Source of the DNA: Leishmania donovani
Lineage: Eukaryota > Euglenozoa > Kinetoplastea > Trypanosomatida > Trypanosomatidae
Length of the DNA stretch: 64,000 nucleotides
Reading direction: 5' to 3'
Assembly (NCBI RefSeq): GCF_000227135.1
Contig: NC_018236.1
Location: 452,958 to 516,957 of the forward strand
Below the pieces are notes generated by a model. The model did not search any database. It was not told where the DNA came from and saw nothing but the letters and a program-made list of their open reading frames with translations. Below, piece after piece: positions 19,461-30,800 of the stretch. A program made the translations under genes and the position numbers. Positions within the stretch are counted from its first letter, which is position 1; each line of letters starts with the position of its first letter.

Positions 19461-22400
19461 CTACTCGGACTCCTCATTCGCTGGCCACTCATTTTCGATC
19501 TTCAGGCAGTCCGTCTCCCGCCGACTCCAGTCACTTGTCACACGAAGACACTGCCGAATCAGATGCGCCGCCTCGAAGTTGTCCGTCGCCCCGTATGAAG
19601 CTCGGATCATGAAGTCGGCCAACCACCCGGCACAGAGGGCGTGCAGGGGCTCGATTTGCAGCTGCTTCGCCGCGGCCATGACTTCTATAAGCGTGCGCAC
19701 TCCCTCCGGCGGTGGCGGTGGGGCCATGAGAGCTGCCTTCACCTTTACATCCCCCAGATGCACGCTCGGAGAGCCGTAATCGAAGCCAGGGCAGACGTCT
19801 AAGATGGCGTGCGACGCTGTGAGCACCGTCTCGGGTGCGCCGAGCAAGTCCATGTAGAGGAAGTCCTTTTCCCATGGGGAGAGAAGCGCCACTAGCGGCG
19901 CCGTCAGAGGCGCCGGAATGGCAGTGGGCCCACCCAGAGGCGACCCCGGGGTGCCGAGTCCTGTGCCGCGCGCCGCGCCAGCTAGGTAACCCCTTCTCAC
20001 CGCCCCACCACTCGCGCACGGACCGCCTGGCGGCGCTCCAATCGACATTGGGCTGAAGGATGAGTCGCTGACCGTTGAAACTTCAGTGTCGGCGTCGTCC
20101 TCGTCACTGTTGTCCGAGGAGGACCCCGACGTGATCGACAGTGAAGACGCGGAGGAGGTGCCCGTTGCGCTGCTGTCTTTATCGTCGTCGTTCCCACTGC
20201 TGTCACTGCCGTGGCGGCCGCGCCGATACTTGTGACGCCGATACTTGTGGCGCAGATGCTTGCGGCGCTTGCCAGCTGCGGCTGCGTCAGCCGCTGCCTG
20301 TGCCTCCGCCTCGGCGAAGTGCTTCATGTACTTGATGCACACGAGCAGCGTGGAGGAGCGAATATTGACGGTCGATGCGGCCGCTGTAGGTGGTGCGCCA
20401 GCGGCGCTGGCCGCGGATTGGGCGACTGGCACAGCGGCTGCGGCTTTGCCAGAGCTTGGAGAGGCGCACGGCGAGGCGGATCGCACGAGGTCGAGCACAA
20501 TGGCGCTGGACGTGATGCGGATGCCGCCCGCGTAGGCGAGGCTACTCGTGAGGGGCTTCACGCCGGCGCCGCCGCTGTTTCTCTTGGTGGCGAGGGCAGT
20601 CTCTGCGGCCGCACTGGCTGGCGTGGCAGCGGGTGTGGCAGAGGTCAGCGAGGTGTGATCCATTGGCGACGGCACGGAAACCGTAGCGGTTCCTCCTGCG
20701 CCAGGTGCGAGTGGAGGCTTGGTAGACGGCGAGAAGCAGCCAATGCTTTCTGTGCGGCTTGACCTAAGCGCGGGCAAAATGCCACCCTGTGCACCAAGCC
20801 CGTCTTCGGCTATCATTGCCCCGACGTCGTCCTCGTCCGTCATGCACGGCGTGCGCTGGTGGCAGCTGCTGGGGGAGCACCAATCCGGAGGCGGAGGCGA
20901 CGTGCTGGGGCGGCCGCTACCGCTGCGAGCGCTTCCAGTAGAGGCCATCGCTGCTGCTGCCGCGGTGTCCAGCGCCACTCTTACGTCCGCCCTAGCTGCA
21001 TCTCCCTTGGCTTCCTCATCGAAGTCGTCGTCTGCCTCGGCTGCACCAACCTTGACGACGGTGCTGCTGCGCCGGTGGCCTTTGCTGCGGCCGCCACCAG
21101 ACGTGGTGAGGTGCGACGAGGAGGAGGTCGTGTTGGAAGTGAAACTGGACGAGGTCGAGACGACTGGGTCCCTGTGGCGCCGCGCGCCACGGCCATTCGG
21201 CATTGCAGCGGTAGTGTTTGCCGGGCTCCCTGACTGCGGCATCAACTCGGAGGAGGACGAGGAGACCTCTACGCTGTCTAATCCCTCGTCGCCTAGATTG
21301 CGAGAGTCCCGCGAGGGTCGCTTGCCTCCACTCGCACCAGCAGCACCCTCATCGCGGCCTCGTTCCTCCTCGCTTTCTTCGCCTTCCTCGCCGCTGAGCA
21401 CGCTCGGTGTCGACTGGTCAGTATCCATCAGCGTCGACTGAGAGACATGCGAGCTGCGGCTGGAGGGAGAGGTGACAGTGGCGACAGGGGAGCGCGCGCT
21501 ACGACTCTTGGTGGTGGCGGCCGTGGCTGTTGAAGCATGTGCGGCTGCCCCTGTCGGCGTGCTGCATAAATTTCCACTGCGGCTTGCCTCAACGCCGACG
21601 GCGGCGGTGGAGTGGCGCAACGATGCTGTCGACATCGGCGACGGCTGTGCGTGGGTGTCCAAGTGAGGCGTATGAGTGGAGCGTGGCACTCCTGCCAGTT
21701 CGGTTGACACCCCCGCCGCGCCACTGGTCCGCGTCGGAGTTCCGCCGTTGCTCTGCGACTTCAACGGGCTCGATGTACTCGACATAGAGCTCTCCACCGA
21801 TGAGGGCAGCACGCTGGCGGTGCGGTCTGAGTCGGTGTCCCCATTGTCGGCACCGCGCAGGTTGCTCTCCGTGTCGCCTGAGGCCCGTCTCGCCGCCGAC
21901 GTCCCCTCATCTGCATCCGCCAACTCAAAAGGCGGCGCTACTTTCTTAGGGTGATGTGCGCCCTCTTCGTCACGGGTCCGCGCGCTCTTCGTTCGGGCCG
22001 CATGCGGGCGCCTCTGCTGCCGCTTCGATCCCGCGTCGTCGTCGTCGTCGGCATTGGCAGCGGCAGCGGCGGTGGCAGTGCCTCTGCCGGACGGCGGTGG
22101 GGCGGCGCCGGCACCACCGCCGGTACCCACGTCTTCCAAGGCGCCGCTTGTCGCCGTCACATCACTCGCGGTTTCTTCGTAGAAGCGGGCAATGTAGTTC
22201 TCATCTGGGGTCTCCTCCAGGTCATCTGCCGTGGCATCGCCTTCGTCGTCGTTCGCATCCGTCGGGGTGCAGGGTGCGCCGCTCCGCTCCTTCACTTTCG
22301 CTTGATAGACCTCTGCCCATCGACGCACGGCGTCTTCCAGCAGGTGCGAGTGGGCGATGGTGCTGGGGATTAGTGAGAAGGCCTCCCCGTCGCTCGAGAT

Positions 22401-22559
22401 GATGGTGATGGTGGGTTCCTTGGGTGCCTGCGCCGCCTTGGGCGGCGTCGTCGTCGCCGTTACTACAGGCTTCGTTTTCTGCATTCTCACCTCTGCCCTT
22501 CTCGCGGGCCGTCGTATCCCTGCGCCGCTGCGGCTACCCCGCCTGCTGTCAAATGGCAC
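19461..22559 (-). CDS. Giant SKP1-like protein with long low-complexity insertions, 1032 aa
   Basis: Three separated blocks together read as one SKP1. Block 1 (about 50-76): TITIISSDGEAFSLIPSTIA then HLLEDAV, like the SKP1 first strand and helix. Block 2 (about 727-751): VNIRSSTLLVCIKYMKHF, like the SKP1 segment that starts with VN and precedes its acidic loop. Block 3 (about 895-1031): PWEKDFLYMDL (SKP1 has a similar W-x-x-x-F-L-x-x-D), then TLIEVMAAAKQLQIEPLHAL, and the ending IENEWPANEE, like the family's KENEW tail. Between blocks lie about 650 and 140 residues of Ser/Thr/Ala/Gly-rich and charged low complexity, including a Lys/Arg/His-rich run near 760-785. SKP1 is normally about 160-180 residues. 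An alternative start is the Met at 22482-22484. The downstream neighbour is another SKP1-like gene. Confidence 0.8.
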   Translation of the reverse strand: MPFDSRRGSRSGAGIRRPARRAEVRMQKTKPVVTATTTPPKAAQAPKEPTITIISSDGEAFSLIPSTIAHSHLLEDAVRRWAEVYQAKVKERSGAPCTPTDANDDEGDATADDLEETPDENYIARFYEETASDVTATSGALEDVGTGGGAGAAPPPSGRGTATAAAAANADDDDDAGSKRQQRRPHAARTKSARTRDEEGAHHPKKVAPPFELADADEGTSAARRASGDTESNLRGADNGDTDSDRTASVLPSSVESSMSSTSSPLKSQSNGGTPTRTSGAAGVSTELAGVPRSTHTPHLDTHAQPSPMSTASLRHSTAAVGVEASRSGNLCSTPTGAAAHASTATAATTKSRSARSPVATVTSPSSRSSHVSQSTLMDTDQSTPSVLSGEEGEESEEERGRDEGAAGASGGKRPSRDSRNLGDEGLDSVEVSSSSSELMPQSGSPANTTAAMPNGRGARRHRDPVVSTSSSFTSNTTSSSSHLTTSGGGRSKGHRRSSTVVKVGAAEADDDFDEEAKGDAARADVRVALDTAAAAAMASTGSARSGSGRPSTSPPPPDWCSPSSCHQRTPCMTDEDDVGAMIAEDGLGAQGGILPALRSSRTESIGCFSPSTKPPLAPGAGGTATVSVPSPMDHTSLTSATPAATPASAAAETALATKRNSGGAGVKPLTSSLAYAGGIRITSSAIVLDLVRSASPCASPSSGKAAAAVPVAQSAASAAGAPPTAAASTVNIRSSTLLVCIKYMKHFAEAEAQAAADAAAAGKRRKHLRHKYRRHKYRRGRHGSDSSGNDDDKDSSATGTSSASSLSITSGSSSDNSDEDDADTEVSTVSDSSFSPMSIGAPPGGPCASGGAVRRGYLAGAARGTGLGTPGSPLGGPTAIPAPLTAPLVALLSPWEKDFLYMDLLGAPETVLTASHAILDVCPGFDYGSPSVHLGDVKVKAALMAPPPPPEGVRTLIEVMAAAKQLQIEPLHALCAGWLADFMIRASYGATDNFEAAHLIRQCLRVTSDWSRRETDCLKIENEWPANEESE

Positions 22560-22855
22560 CTAACTTGTTCCCTCTATATTGCGCGCGCTTGCTACGTGTC
22601 TTCTCTTGTCTCGCCCTCCCTCACCGCTTCAGCTTGCTGCCGCTGCTGCCGAAGTGTGCGGCGGCGGCAGGAGGCACGAGGAAAGGGAGGGACACCAGCA
22701 GCACGGAGACAAATACGCAGCGGAGGAACGACTCGGGAAAGCAGGAGAGCACCGTCGTTGACCGCCGAAGGAGTCCTGGCTGCTTCAACGGTGTGCCGGT
22801 CTTCTCACGAAGGAAGAGAGGCGTACGAGAACGCCACGGGCAAACAACACGACAC

Positions 22856-22972
22856 CACACACACACACACACACACACACGGCGGTAAGCGTATGGGGTG
22901 ATGATGAGGGAAGGGGAAGGGGAAGGAGGAAGGGCGTCAGCAGGGCTGCCAAACACACACACACACACACAA
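22856..22972. repeat. Two (CA)n microsatellites
   Basis: CA runs at about 22856-22882 and 22952-22972, separated by purine-rich DNA. Confidence 0.85.
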
Positions 22973-23486
22973 GGAGGATGAGCTGGCTATGTAAGCAGCG
23001 ACAACAGAAGAGTTGCGCGGCGACGACGGCACGCACACAGGAGTGGAGAGAGCGAAGAGCAGATGGTGCACCCCGTAAGGCCAGTGCGCATGTATCGTTG
23101 CGCTCGGGATGGAATGGAGGGGCCGGGTAGGAAGCTAAATTTGCGGAAAGACGAGGGAGAGGGGAAGGGGGAGGGGGTGCACGCTAACTCAACGAAACGA
23201 AGGATCCAAGACACAGACTTGCAGGCTCATGGACCAGCAGGCCGACTCACCTGTTCCAGGGTTTGGGTCGATCACCGCAGCAAACAACGCAGTGCAACAG
23301 CGGAACGAGAAGATGAAGGAGATCAGCACCCAAAGCAGAAGGGATATGAAGTACGTAGGCTGAGCCAACTGACCCAAATCACAACGACAGGAAGAGATGA
23401 GCGACGGCAACAACGGTGGGGATTGATTAGCGTGTTATTCAACGAAAAACGCAGAGTAACAACGGCGTAGGCGTGCGCGTGTGTGG

Positions 23487-23508
23487 CGGTGGTGGTGGTG
23501 GTGGTGGT
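23487..23508. repeat. (TGG)n trinucleotide repeat
   Basis: Seven consecutive GGT/TGG units in noncoding DNA. Confidence 0.8.
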
Positions 23509-25456
23509 ATTAACGTGCGCGATGCAGAGATGTAGTGCGAGCGAGACAGAAAGCGAGCCAACCAGCCGGCCAGACAGACAGAGATGGCACCCCAGCTAAA
23601 CAAGAAAGACGCGGCAGAGGGCGGCGGACAGCAACGACAACACCAAAGAGACGGGGAAGAGAAGTCTAAGACAATTGAAAGATGACAACGAGGGAAGGGG
23701 AGAGGGGGTCACCGATGCCATGCACACACGCATACAGACAAACCCCTCCAGACAAGCACGCGAGCAGGGTAGTGTGTGTACCCCGTACTTTGTAGATGAG
23801 CAGCTGGGAGATGATGAAGAGATGTGGATAAGAGTTCAGTCGCGATGAGAATCGCCGCGAGTGTCGGTATGAGCCATGGGAGCATCAAGGTGACGGAGAG
23901 AGAAGAGGAGAGGAAGGTCAAGCTGAAGAAGCGGTACACTCGGCACTGGAGCGAGCTCCGCCGCAGGCGGTGGAAGATGCGATGGAGGGGAGCGGCCAAC
24001 ATATCTGAGAAACAGCTGGCAACAGCATCTGCCTGCCAGTGGCAATAGCAGCCGCGTGAGTGCGCATCGCGGAACCGCTGTCTGTCTTGTGTGTGCACCA
24101 GTGCAAGATGATCGTGGTCCCCTGCTGGGCAGCATCAAGCTCGCTTTCCCTTTTCCTTTGTCTGTCCTTGGCTAGGTGTGCAGGAGCTGAGGGAGAGAAG
24201 AGGCACGTGCGCTGCTTCCTGCTGCTGGCCGTGGGTCGTCTCGCGACTCGCTCGCGCTATCCATCGCACTCATACACGTTCCGCTTATCCACTTCTCCTT
24301 GGATGCACGCCTTCTGTGGCACTGCCGCCTCGAACTCCCCACAGTCGGCGCTCCCGCGCCTTCTAGCCCGAGGACCGCGGTCTGGCACAGCTGCGTGGCA
24401 GTGTGGGGGACCCCCCTGAGTCTAATAACGAAGGATCGCTCTTACCAAGTCTACACCGGAAAGGCCCTGAAGACGGTGTGTCGGCTGGATGCAATCTCGT
24501 TGTGCGCATCGTATGCACATGATCAGGGCAACCAAGCCAACAAGCTGCCAGCCTGTGTGCACGCGCAACACAGCGGCGCCGGCATACACTCTAGCAGAAG
24601 AAAATGCAGCTCCGTGGTGTGTCGTCTTCCCGCGTGGCAAGCTTCCACCCCTGTGAGCAGCTCATTATCGTCTCTTGTACGGCGGATCATCGGACCACCC
24701 GACGGGCAGCTCTGTCTTCCCAGCTCTTTGAGAGTTGTTGTTGCGACTGGTGCTGCCCCTCGGCGCGGAGAGGGCTGCCAGAATCTTCGGCCGGCTAGTG
24801 CCTCTGCTGCCTAGTCCGCCCTTCACCTCTCACGCAGTGCAAGACGGCGTCTGAATTCGCCTGCTGCCGGACTCGGTGCACCCAACACGCTTGACAACGG
24901 TGGCGGTCTCTGTCGGGGTGGTGACTGGTGAAGCGATGAGCCTAAAACACTCGTTCTGTTGAGCCGGCGTGTCGTCCTCAGAAAAAGAGGGGAGGAGAGA
25001 GTGCAGGGAGCGAGAGGGGCGTGCGTGTGCGTTGCAGCTGCCATGCTGTGCAAGCAGAGGACAGGATAGACGCCAGAGGCCATGCAGGCAAGGAGGGGGT
25101 GGGTCGTTGGATCACGAGGCCGCACACATCGCGGCTCTGCCCCTGGGCCCTCAGGAGACGGCAATGTCGCCTTTTCTCGACGGCGGCCACTAGCCAGTCT
25201 GCGCAAAGCCCAGCAGCGTGCAAGCGACCTCTGGCCTCTCGCGGCACTATCCCGAGGAGATCCTGAAGCACACAGAAGGAGCGCCACGGATTGGCGGCGT
25301 GCCGGCCGTCCCCCTTTCACCCCCTCCCTTCGCTGCGACGACCGTTTAACATGGCGTGCACCATCGCCTATACACGCCTGCGGCTACGTACGTGAGTTTG
25401 CAAGACACCCCGCACCTCTTCTTCCGAAAGCCGCGGCATCACTGAGCAGCGAATCC

Positions 25457-27253
25457 CTATGACGTGTTCCGGGCTTCTGCCATCAGCTGCCGGTGCCGCT
25501 GCGAATCCCTCAGCGTCCACCAGTGCACCGTGCCGTTGCGGAGATACTGCTCGCCGGTTAGCCGGTGCATGTAATGGCGGTCAGCGGGCTGCGCCACATC
25601 GTCGTCGGCAGGGCACACGGAGTAGGTGGTAAGCACCCCAGAGGCGATGGCCACTTCATACCGCTCCTGCTGACTGAAGATGAAGCGCGAAGCGCCGCTC
25701 TGCGCGTCGGTGCGCCCGCTCCAGCTTCCCTCCGTCCCACCGCCATAGTCCGGGTCTTCCACACTGCTGTCGACATCGCTGCCGTCGTCGTCGTCGGAGC
25801 TCATCTGCCATGCACGGCGTCGGCGCCTCAGCGGCGCCCCGCCTTTGCGGCCGCCAGAGCGCTTTGCCGCCCCGCCGCGGCGATCCGCATCGTCGCCGAC
25901 GAGGTGCATGACCGACTGCAGGGCGAGAGCAGTCAAGGCCCCAACACGGAGCGTCGGCACGATGGGAGCAGGGGCGCTGGCCTCAGAGGGAGGCGCAGTG
26001 AGCACAGGCGCCGTCGTCTTCGCACGCGCCTCCTCAAGCTCAGCCGTAGCCGTCAGAGACGCTGCAGACCCCGTGCGTTCATGCCGCCGGGCACGCCTCA
26101 CTACCTCAGCTTCGAGGCGGTGGCACATGTAGCGCATCACGCGAGTCACAAGTTCCACGGGCACTCCTGCCTCTTCCGAGTGAAAGCCTTCATCTGCGCC
26201 GTGCGCGGCGACGCGAGTGCACTCGCGGTACCACTGCACCGCCCAGAGAGATAGGGAGAGCGGTGGGGCTTGTAGCGCACGGCTTTCACCGGCCTTCTCA
26301 TGCGTGATCGGCGCTGCCTCGGCGGCCGAGCCAAGCGCCGTGCACGTTGTGTAAACCGTCGCCCATAACCGCAGCGTGGCACACGCGTCGACGCTTCTTC
26401 GTGGCGCGTCCGCGAGTTCCACGGCTGAGTTCCAGGCGTGGCGAAGGCGCCGCAGAGCGCTGCGGATGGCCTCCTCTGATGCGGAGAAGCCGCTCGTGGA
26501 GAGGCCCGCGGCCGCATCTCCCCCTTCATGACGGCGCTGAGATGTGCTCACCAGCAGCGAGGCGCCCACACACGTGTAGCACAGCGCACACCACGCACTG
26601 AAGAGCGGACCATTGCAGCTGATGGCGCTGAGCGCAGCCACGAGAGCCCTCTCGGGACCACTTTGTTTTGCAAGCGGCACGCTGTGCCAGGGCGCGGGCG
26701 GATCCGCGGGGGGCATCCGGCTGCCGCGCAAACCACCGGCACCACCGCCACTACCAGCCACCGGCAGAAGAGAGGAGAACCCAGAGCGAAAGAGTCGCTC
26801 CACATCGTGTGGCCCGAGCGCGTGTGATGGCGTCGCCGAGCACATGGCGGACGCAACCGCCATCGCGGACGGAGCAGGACCGCGCTCCTGCGGTGCTTCT
26901 CCCGCCTGCTGCACAGCTAGAGAGAAGAGGACCAACCACTGCCAGAGCAGCGGGCCGAGCGCGTCTTCCTGGGCACAAGTGAGACGGCGCAGTGCGTTGT
27001 CCTCGGTGCCGTCTTGACCGTCGGTAGTGGAGGTGCTGCGGTGCTGCAGTGGGGCCGAAGGGGTCGATACTGCCGCTGCTATCGTTGCTGGGCCACAGCG
27101 GCCCTGTTGGGTGAGAAGTGTCATAAAGTGGGTATAGAAGCGCTGCACTGATGCGGGCACAGCGACCGCATCGGCCGGTCGTTGCCGCGGCGGCTCCGAG
27201 GACGGCGTGGGTGCCGGCTCTGCTGCGGCCCTCGACGCCTCACGGCTGCTCAT
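25457..27253 (-). CDS. Hypothetical protein, 598 aa
   Basis: Not recognised. The start is taken as the Met at 27251-27253 (MSSREASRAAAEP); a Met nine codons further up is possible. The N-terminal 35 residues are Pro/Ala/Arg-rich. Residues about 35-430 are mostly helical with many Ala/Leu/Arg and scattered Cys/Trp (for example LLWQWLVLFSLAVQQ and WSAWCALCYTC-type hydrophobic helices), suggesting a helical-repeat or packed helical domain rather than membrane spans. A basic patch (KRSGGRKGGAPLRRRRR) precedes an acidic run (SSDDDDGSDVDSS) near residue 480, a pattern common in nuclear proteins. The C-terminal 90 residues look folded (RFIFSQQERYEVAIASG, HYMHRLTGEQYL, VHWWTLRDS). No catalytic motif is visible. 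Confidence 0.72.
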   Translation of the reverse strand: MSSREASRAAAEPAPTPSSEPPRQRPADAVAVPASVQRFYTHFMTLLTQQGRCGPATIAAAVSTPSAPLQHRSTSTTDGQDGTEDNALRRLTCAQEDALGPLLWQWLVLFSLAVQQAGEAPQERGPAPSAMAVASAMCSATPSHALGPHDVERLFRSGFSSLLPVAGSGGGAGGLRGSRMPPADPPAPWHSVPLAKQSGPERALVAALSAISCNGPLFSAWCALCYTCVGASLLVSTSQRRHEGGDAAAGLSTSGFSASEEAIRSALRRLRHAWNSAVELADAPRRSVDACATLRLWATVYTTCTALGSAAEAAPITHEKAGESRALQAPPLSLSLWAVQWYRECTRVAAHGADEGFHSEEAGVPVELVTRVMRYMCHRLEAEVVRRARRHERTGSAASLTATAELEEARAKTTAPVLTAPPSEASAPAPIVPTLRVGALTALALQSVMHLVGDDADRRGGAAKRSGGRKGGAPLRRRRRAWQMSSDDDDGSDVDSSVEDPDYGGGTEGSWSGRTDAQSGASRFIFSQQERYEVAIASGVLTTYSVCPADDDVAQPADRHYMHRLTGEQYLRNGTVHWWTLRDSQRHRQLMAEARNTS

Positions 27254-27821
27254 GGCGCAGCTGTGGCAGTGGCTAACCAATCACACTCTTAACCCTTTTC
27301 ATGTAAGCGCGTGTGCGCCCCTTGTGGTGGTGGTGGGCGGAGAGACAGAAGAGGAAGAATAGAAGGCAGCGAAGGCATACATCACGGCACTCCAGACGTG
27401 CCCCGTGTGCACCGAAGCTAGTCCGTCACGCACAAGACTCCAAGAGGGACGGGGTGGGATGGGACGGAGGGGAGAGTGCCATCCACATGCGCAGAGATGT
27501 ACATGCTCTGAGAGCTACAGAGAGAAGGTAGACACACACACACACACACACACGCAGACATAGCGGCCCTGCATCGCCGGCGCCATGCTTTCTAGTCGTT
27601 GCGTACCTCGGACTCGCCCGCCGCCCTCTCAGGGTGGCACATCCGGCCCGTATCTGCCTGTTGCCACGTTGCCTTTTTGTGAAAGTGGGAAAAGGGCACA
27701 CCCACGTACGTGCACACCTGAGCGTGCGCGTACTTGAGCGCCTCGTCTCTCCCTCGCGTCGATCCGTCGCCTTGTCGCCCCCCCTCCCGCCCCACCCACC
27801 TGACGCCCACGAGCCGCACGC
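27254..27821. other. Intergenic region with CA microsatellite
   Basis: A short gap between two large minus-strand genes. A CA run lies at about 27531-27553. No gene seen. Confidence 0.65.
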
Positions 27822-30800
27822 TCACACGACAGTGGCACTGCCCAGCACCACATCGGCGGTGACCACCGCGCTGCACCCTTCCGCTCGAGAGGGCCAGTCC
27901 ACCTCGGCAGAGAGTCGCTGCGCCTCGTGCGGTGCAGTGTCGCCGCTCGTCAATGTCCGAAGAACGCGCAGAGAGCGCCGCCCGCCATCGACGGCAAAGT
28001 TGTCGCGCCCATCGGCTGCATCGGCGTCATCGAAGGTGTAGAAAGGATCTGTGAGGTGTACAACGTCACGTCCGCCGTCTCCGGTGCAGCAATCCGGACT
28101 GCGGCTGCTCGAATGCGTTCTGCACTCGCGTGAGCTGTCGCCGTGACCTTGAGAAGCATCGCTGCTGTCATTGGTGGCTCGCATCCTCTCTTCCAGCCAA
28201 CACGGTTGGTGGCCTGCCCACACCGTCTGTGCCCACCGCGCAGTCCACGTCGCGCTCCACTGCAGCGTCGTGAGCACGTCGGCCAACCCCGATTCCGAGG
28301 CGCTCGGAGATGAATTGGCAGCACGACGTGTCTGCAGCAGCCAGTCGAGCGGGTGGCGGTCGTGTAGCTGGGCGGACGTCATGCGCGCCACGTACGACAC
28401 CGGCAAACAGCAGGCGTGCAGTGTTATGCTGTCCTGGCGTGGGTCTGTGGCGCCGCTTGTGCTCCGAGGCGCTGCCCTGTGCGGCACCGTCCACGCCGGC
28501 GTGCCTGCTGCCACAGCGTAAGGGAGCACGAGACTTGCAGGAGGCGGCTGATGCTGGAGGTCCTTGTCTTCTGCCGTCACACTCTTCCAGACGAGGTATG
28601 GTAGCGTGCGCCGCTCCGAGAAGACTTGCTGGACAACAAACTGCGGACTGTGGCGGCGTTCTTCTGCCCTCGCGCCCTGCTGCTGCTGCTGTTGCTGCTG
28701 CGCGGCCCTTGCAGAGATGCCAGCCGATCTACCGGCGCCATCACCACCGCTGCTGCAGCGGAACGTGACGAGGTCACCGCGCTGCACCGGCGCCGTCAGC
28801 GGCACGTCGTCAGCGACCACACCAAAGCCGCCACCATCGTTTTCGCGTAAGAGACGGTCAAGGTCGACGCCATCGGGCAGCCGCAGCCAGATCTGCTGTG
28901 GTGCGCTCGTGAAAGTCCACAGGGTCGGCTCGACGACGCGGCGCACGCCGGGGGTGGTGTGATGCGGCTGCTGCGGCTCAACGCTGCACCGCTTTGTGCT
29001 GGTTTCCCACCGGGCTGACTGCAGCGCCTCCGCGGACGGGATCACGGCTAGCGCGTAGAGGGCGCACACCTCGTCATCGTGGGCGCTGCTGCTTCGGTGA
29101 GAGTGCCGCATCGCACATGTGCGGTGCTCATGATGGCGTCCGCGTAGCACCGTTGCGACCCCATGAGTAGCAACAAGGGAAGCGCGCAGATGCCGCGGAT
29201 GCGTTCCACCGTGGCGGCAGTGCCCCTCCGATCCGCCACGCGCCACCATCGCACACATGCGCTGCTGGTGCTCGGCAACAAGACGTGCGTCGAGCGTGTG
29301 TGCGTCCGCAAGCACGCGCTCGTAGAGGCCTTGCAATTCCTGGCGCGACTTGACGGGTTCCGATAGCGCCAGCGACGAGGCCCCTGGAGGCAGCGGCACG
29401 GACGCTTCAGGAGACAACACCACCGCGTCCCTCTTCGCAACCTCGGCACCCTCGTCCCCGACACTGGCCGCCTCCGCAGTGGACGGAGCAGACATAACGG
29501 CAGAGGCAGCGAGGAGCGCAGATGCTGCTCTGTCCTCTCGTGCTGCAAGGGCGTCACACACGGCACACCGCGCGTCGACAGCACGGCGCAGCAGCGCGCG
29601 GCCAAGTGGGCATGTGAGCTGCGTGTACAGCCGCAGCGCGACCGTGTGCTGCAGCCGCAGCTGCCAAAGGGAGGGTGGCGCTGGCTGCGGCTGTGAAACG
29701 GTGGGGGTGGACCTACTCGACGCTGCGTCACCTCGCACGCTGCCGCTGGTGCCGACCGGCGAATCGCTCGCACCAAAGCGCACGGACGACGGCGCGGTGG
29801 CCAACCAGTCGTTCAGCTTGCGCGTCAGCACAGACAACACGACGAGACGGGCCATGGGCTCGTACGCGTCGAACTCCAGCGCTGCCATCGCTGACCGCAA
29901 GACACGATCCTGGGCCGCTTGACACCGCGTGTAGGCACTGAGCCACTGGTCCAACACGAAACCCTCGCCATCAGCTGCTTGCGGCACCATCGACAGCTGC
30001 TGCACTTTCTCTGTCCACAGCCGGAACGCGAGCTGCGCAAGGGTGCGAGAGGCAGCCGCGGCGGGGCAAGTCGGCTGCCGCAGCCGCTCCGCCAGTCCCA
30101 TGTGCGGCGTACTCCGGCTGCCGTCCGCTCCTTCAAGAAAGGAGGGGTCGTAGAGCAGCCTGAGCAACGGCAGCGGCAGCGAGTCGACGCACTTGTCAGA
30201 GACGAGGGTTGCGAGAGAGTTCGGTGAGAGCCCCGCCTGCAGCAGGAGGCGCACACACGGCAGATGTTGACGCCTGCACGCCACGTCAAGGGCATTTTGG
30301 CCGAGGGTGTCCATCAAGTGTAAGCCCCAGACGGAGACTGAGCTGCACAAGCCACGACCCGGGTCTGTGGGGGCTGGTTGGCTCACCGGCCCACCAATGG
30401 ACGCCACCGCACCGCTTGCTGCTGCTTCTGGTGCCGGTAAAGCTGCTCTGTGGCGGCGATAGTCACCGACGCTTTCGCCCCTCGCATGCGCAGCGCCAAG
30501 TTGGATGATGTACGCTCGATCGGCGTGCCCGGCAGCTGCTTCCGCGGCGGCAGCGGGCCTCCCCACGGGGGCTTTGCCTGCCGTTATCGCTGCGGTGCGA
30601 CCGTCGAGCGTATGACAGAGAAGGGTCAGCAACGGCACATCTCCTTGTTGCGAGAGCCAGTGAAACACCGTGCCGGAGGCGCCGCAGTTGCGGGCGCCAG
30701 CGGTGTGGATGCGCTCGCACTTCTCATCTTGGTGGGGCCGCAACACTTGCTGCATGAGTTCGGTCACGATCGGCAACTGAACGAGGTGGGCGAGGAGCGC

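Larger units (their letters stand above)
22560..25456. other. Gene-poor interval, 2.9 kb
   Basis: No frame on either strand looks coding. CA microsatellites lie at about 22856-22882 and 22952-22972 and a TGG-type repeat at about 23487-23508. The first half is purine-rich on the plus strand, as in other intergenic regions. The second half (about 24050-25450) has balanced composition and short frames on both strands, none convincing. It could hold long UTRs, a decayed gene or noncoding RNA. No tRNA-like T-loop was found. Confidence 0.55.

Noticed and set aside
24299..24814. 171-aa plus-strand frame in the gene-poor interval
   Set aside because: Isolated on the opposite strand from all genes, Ser/Cys-rich, no motif, and several competing frames overlap it. 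Kept only as part of the note on the interval.
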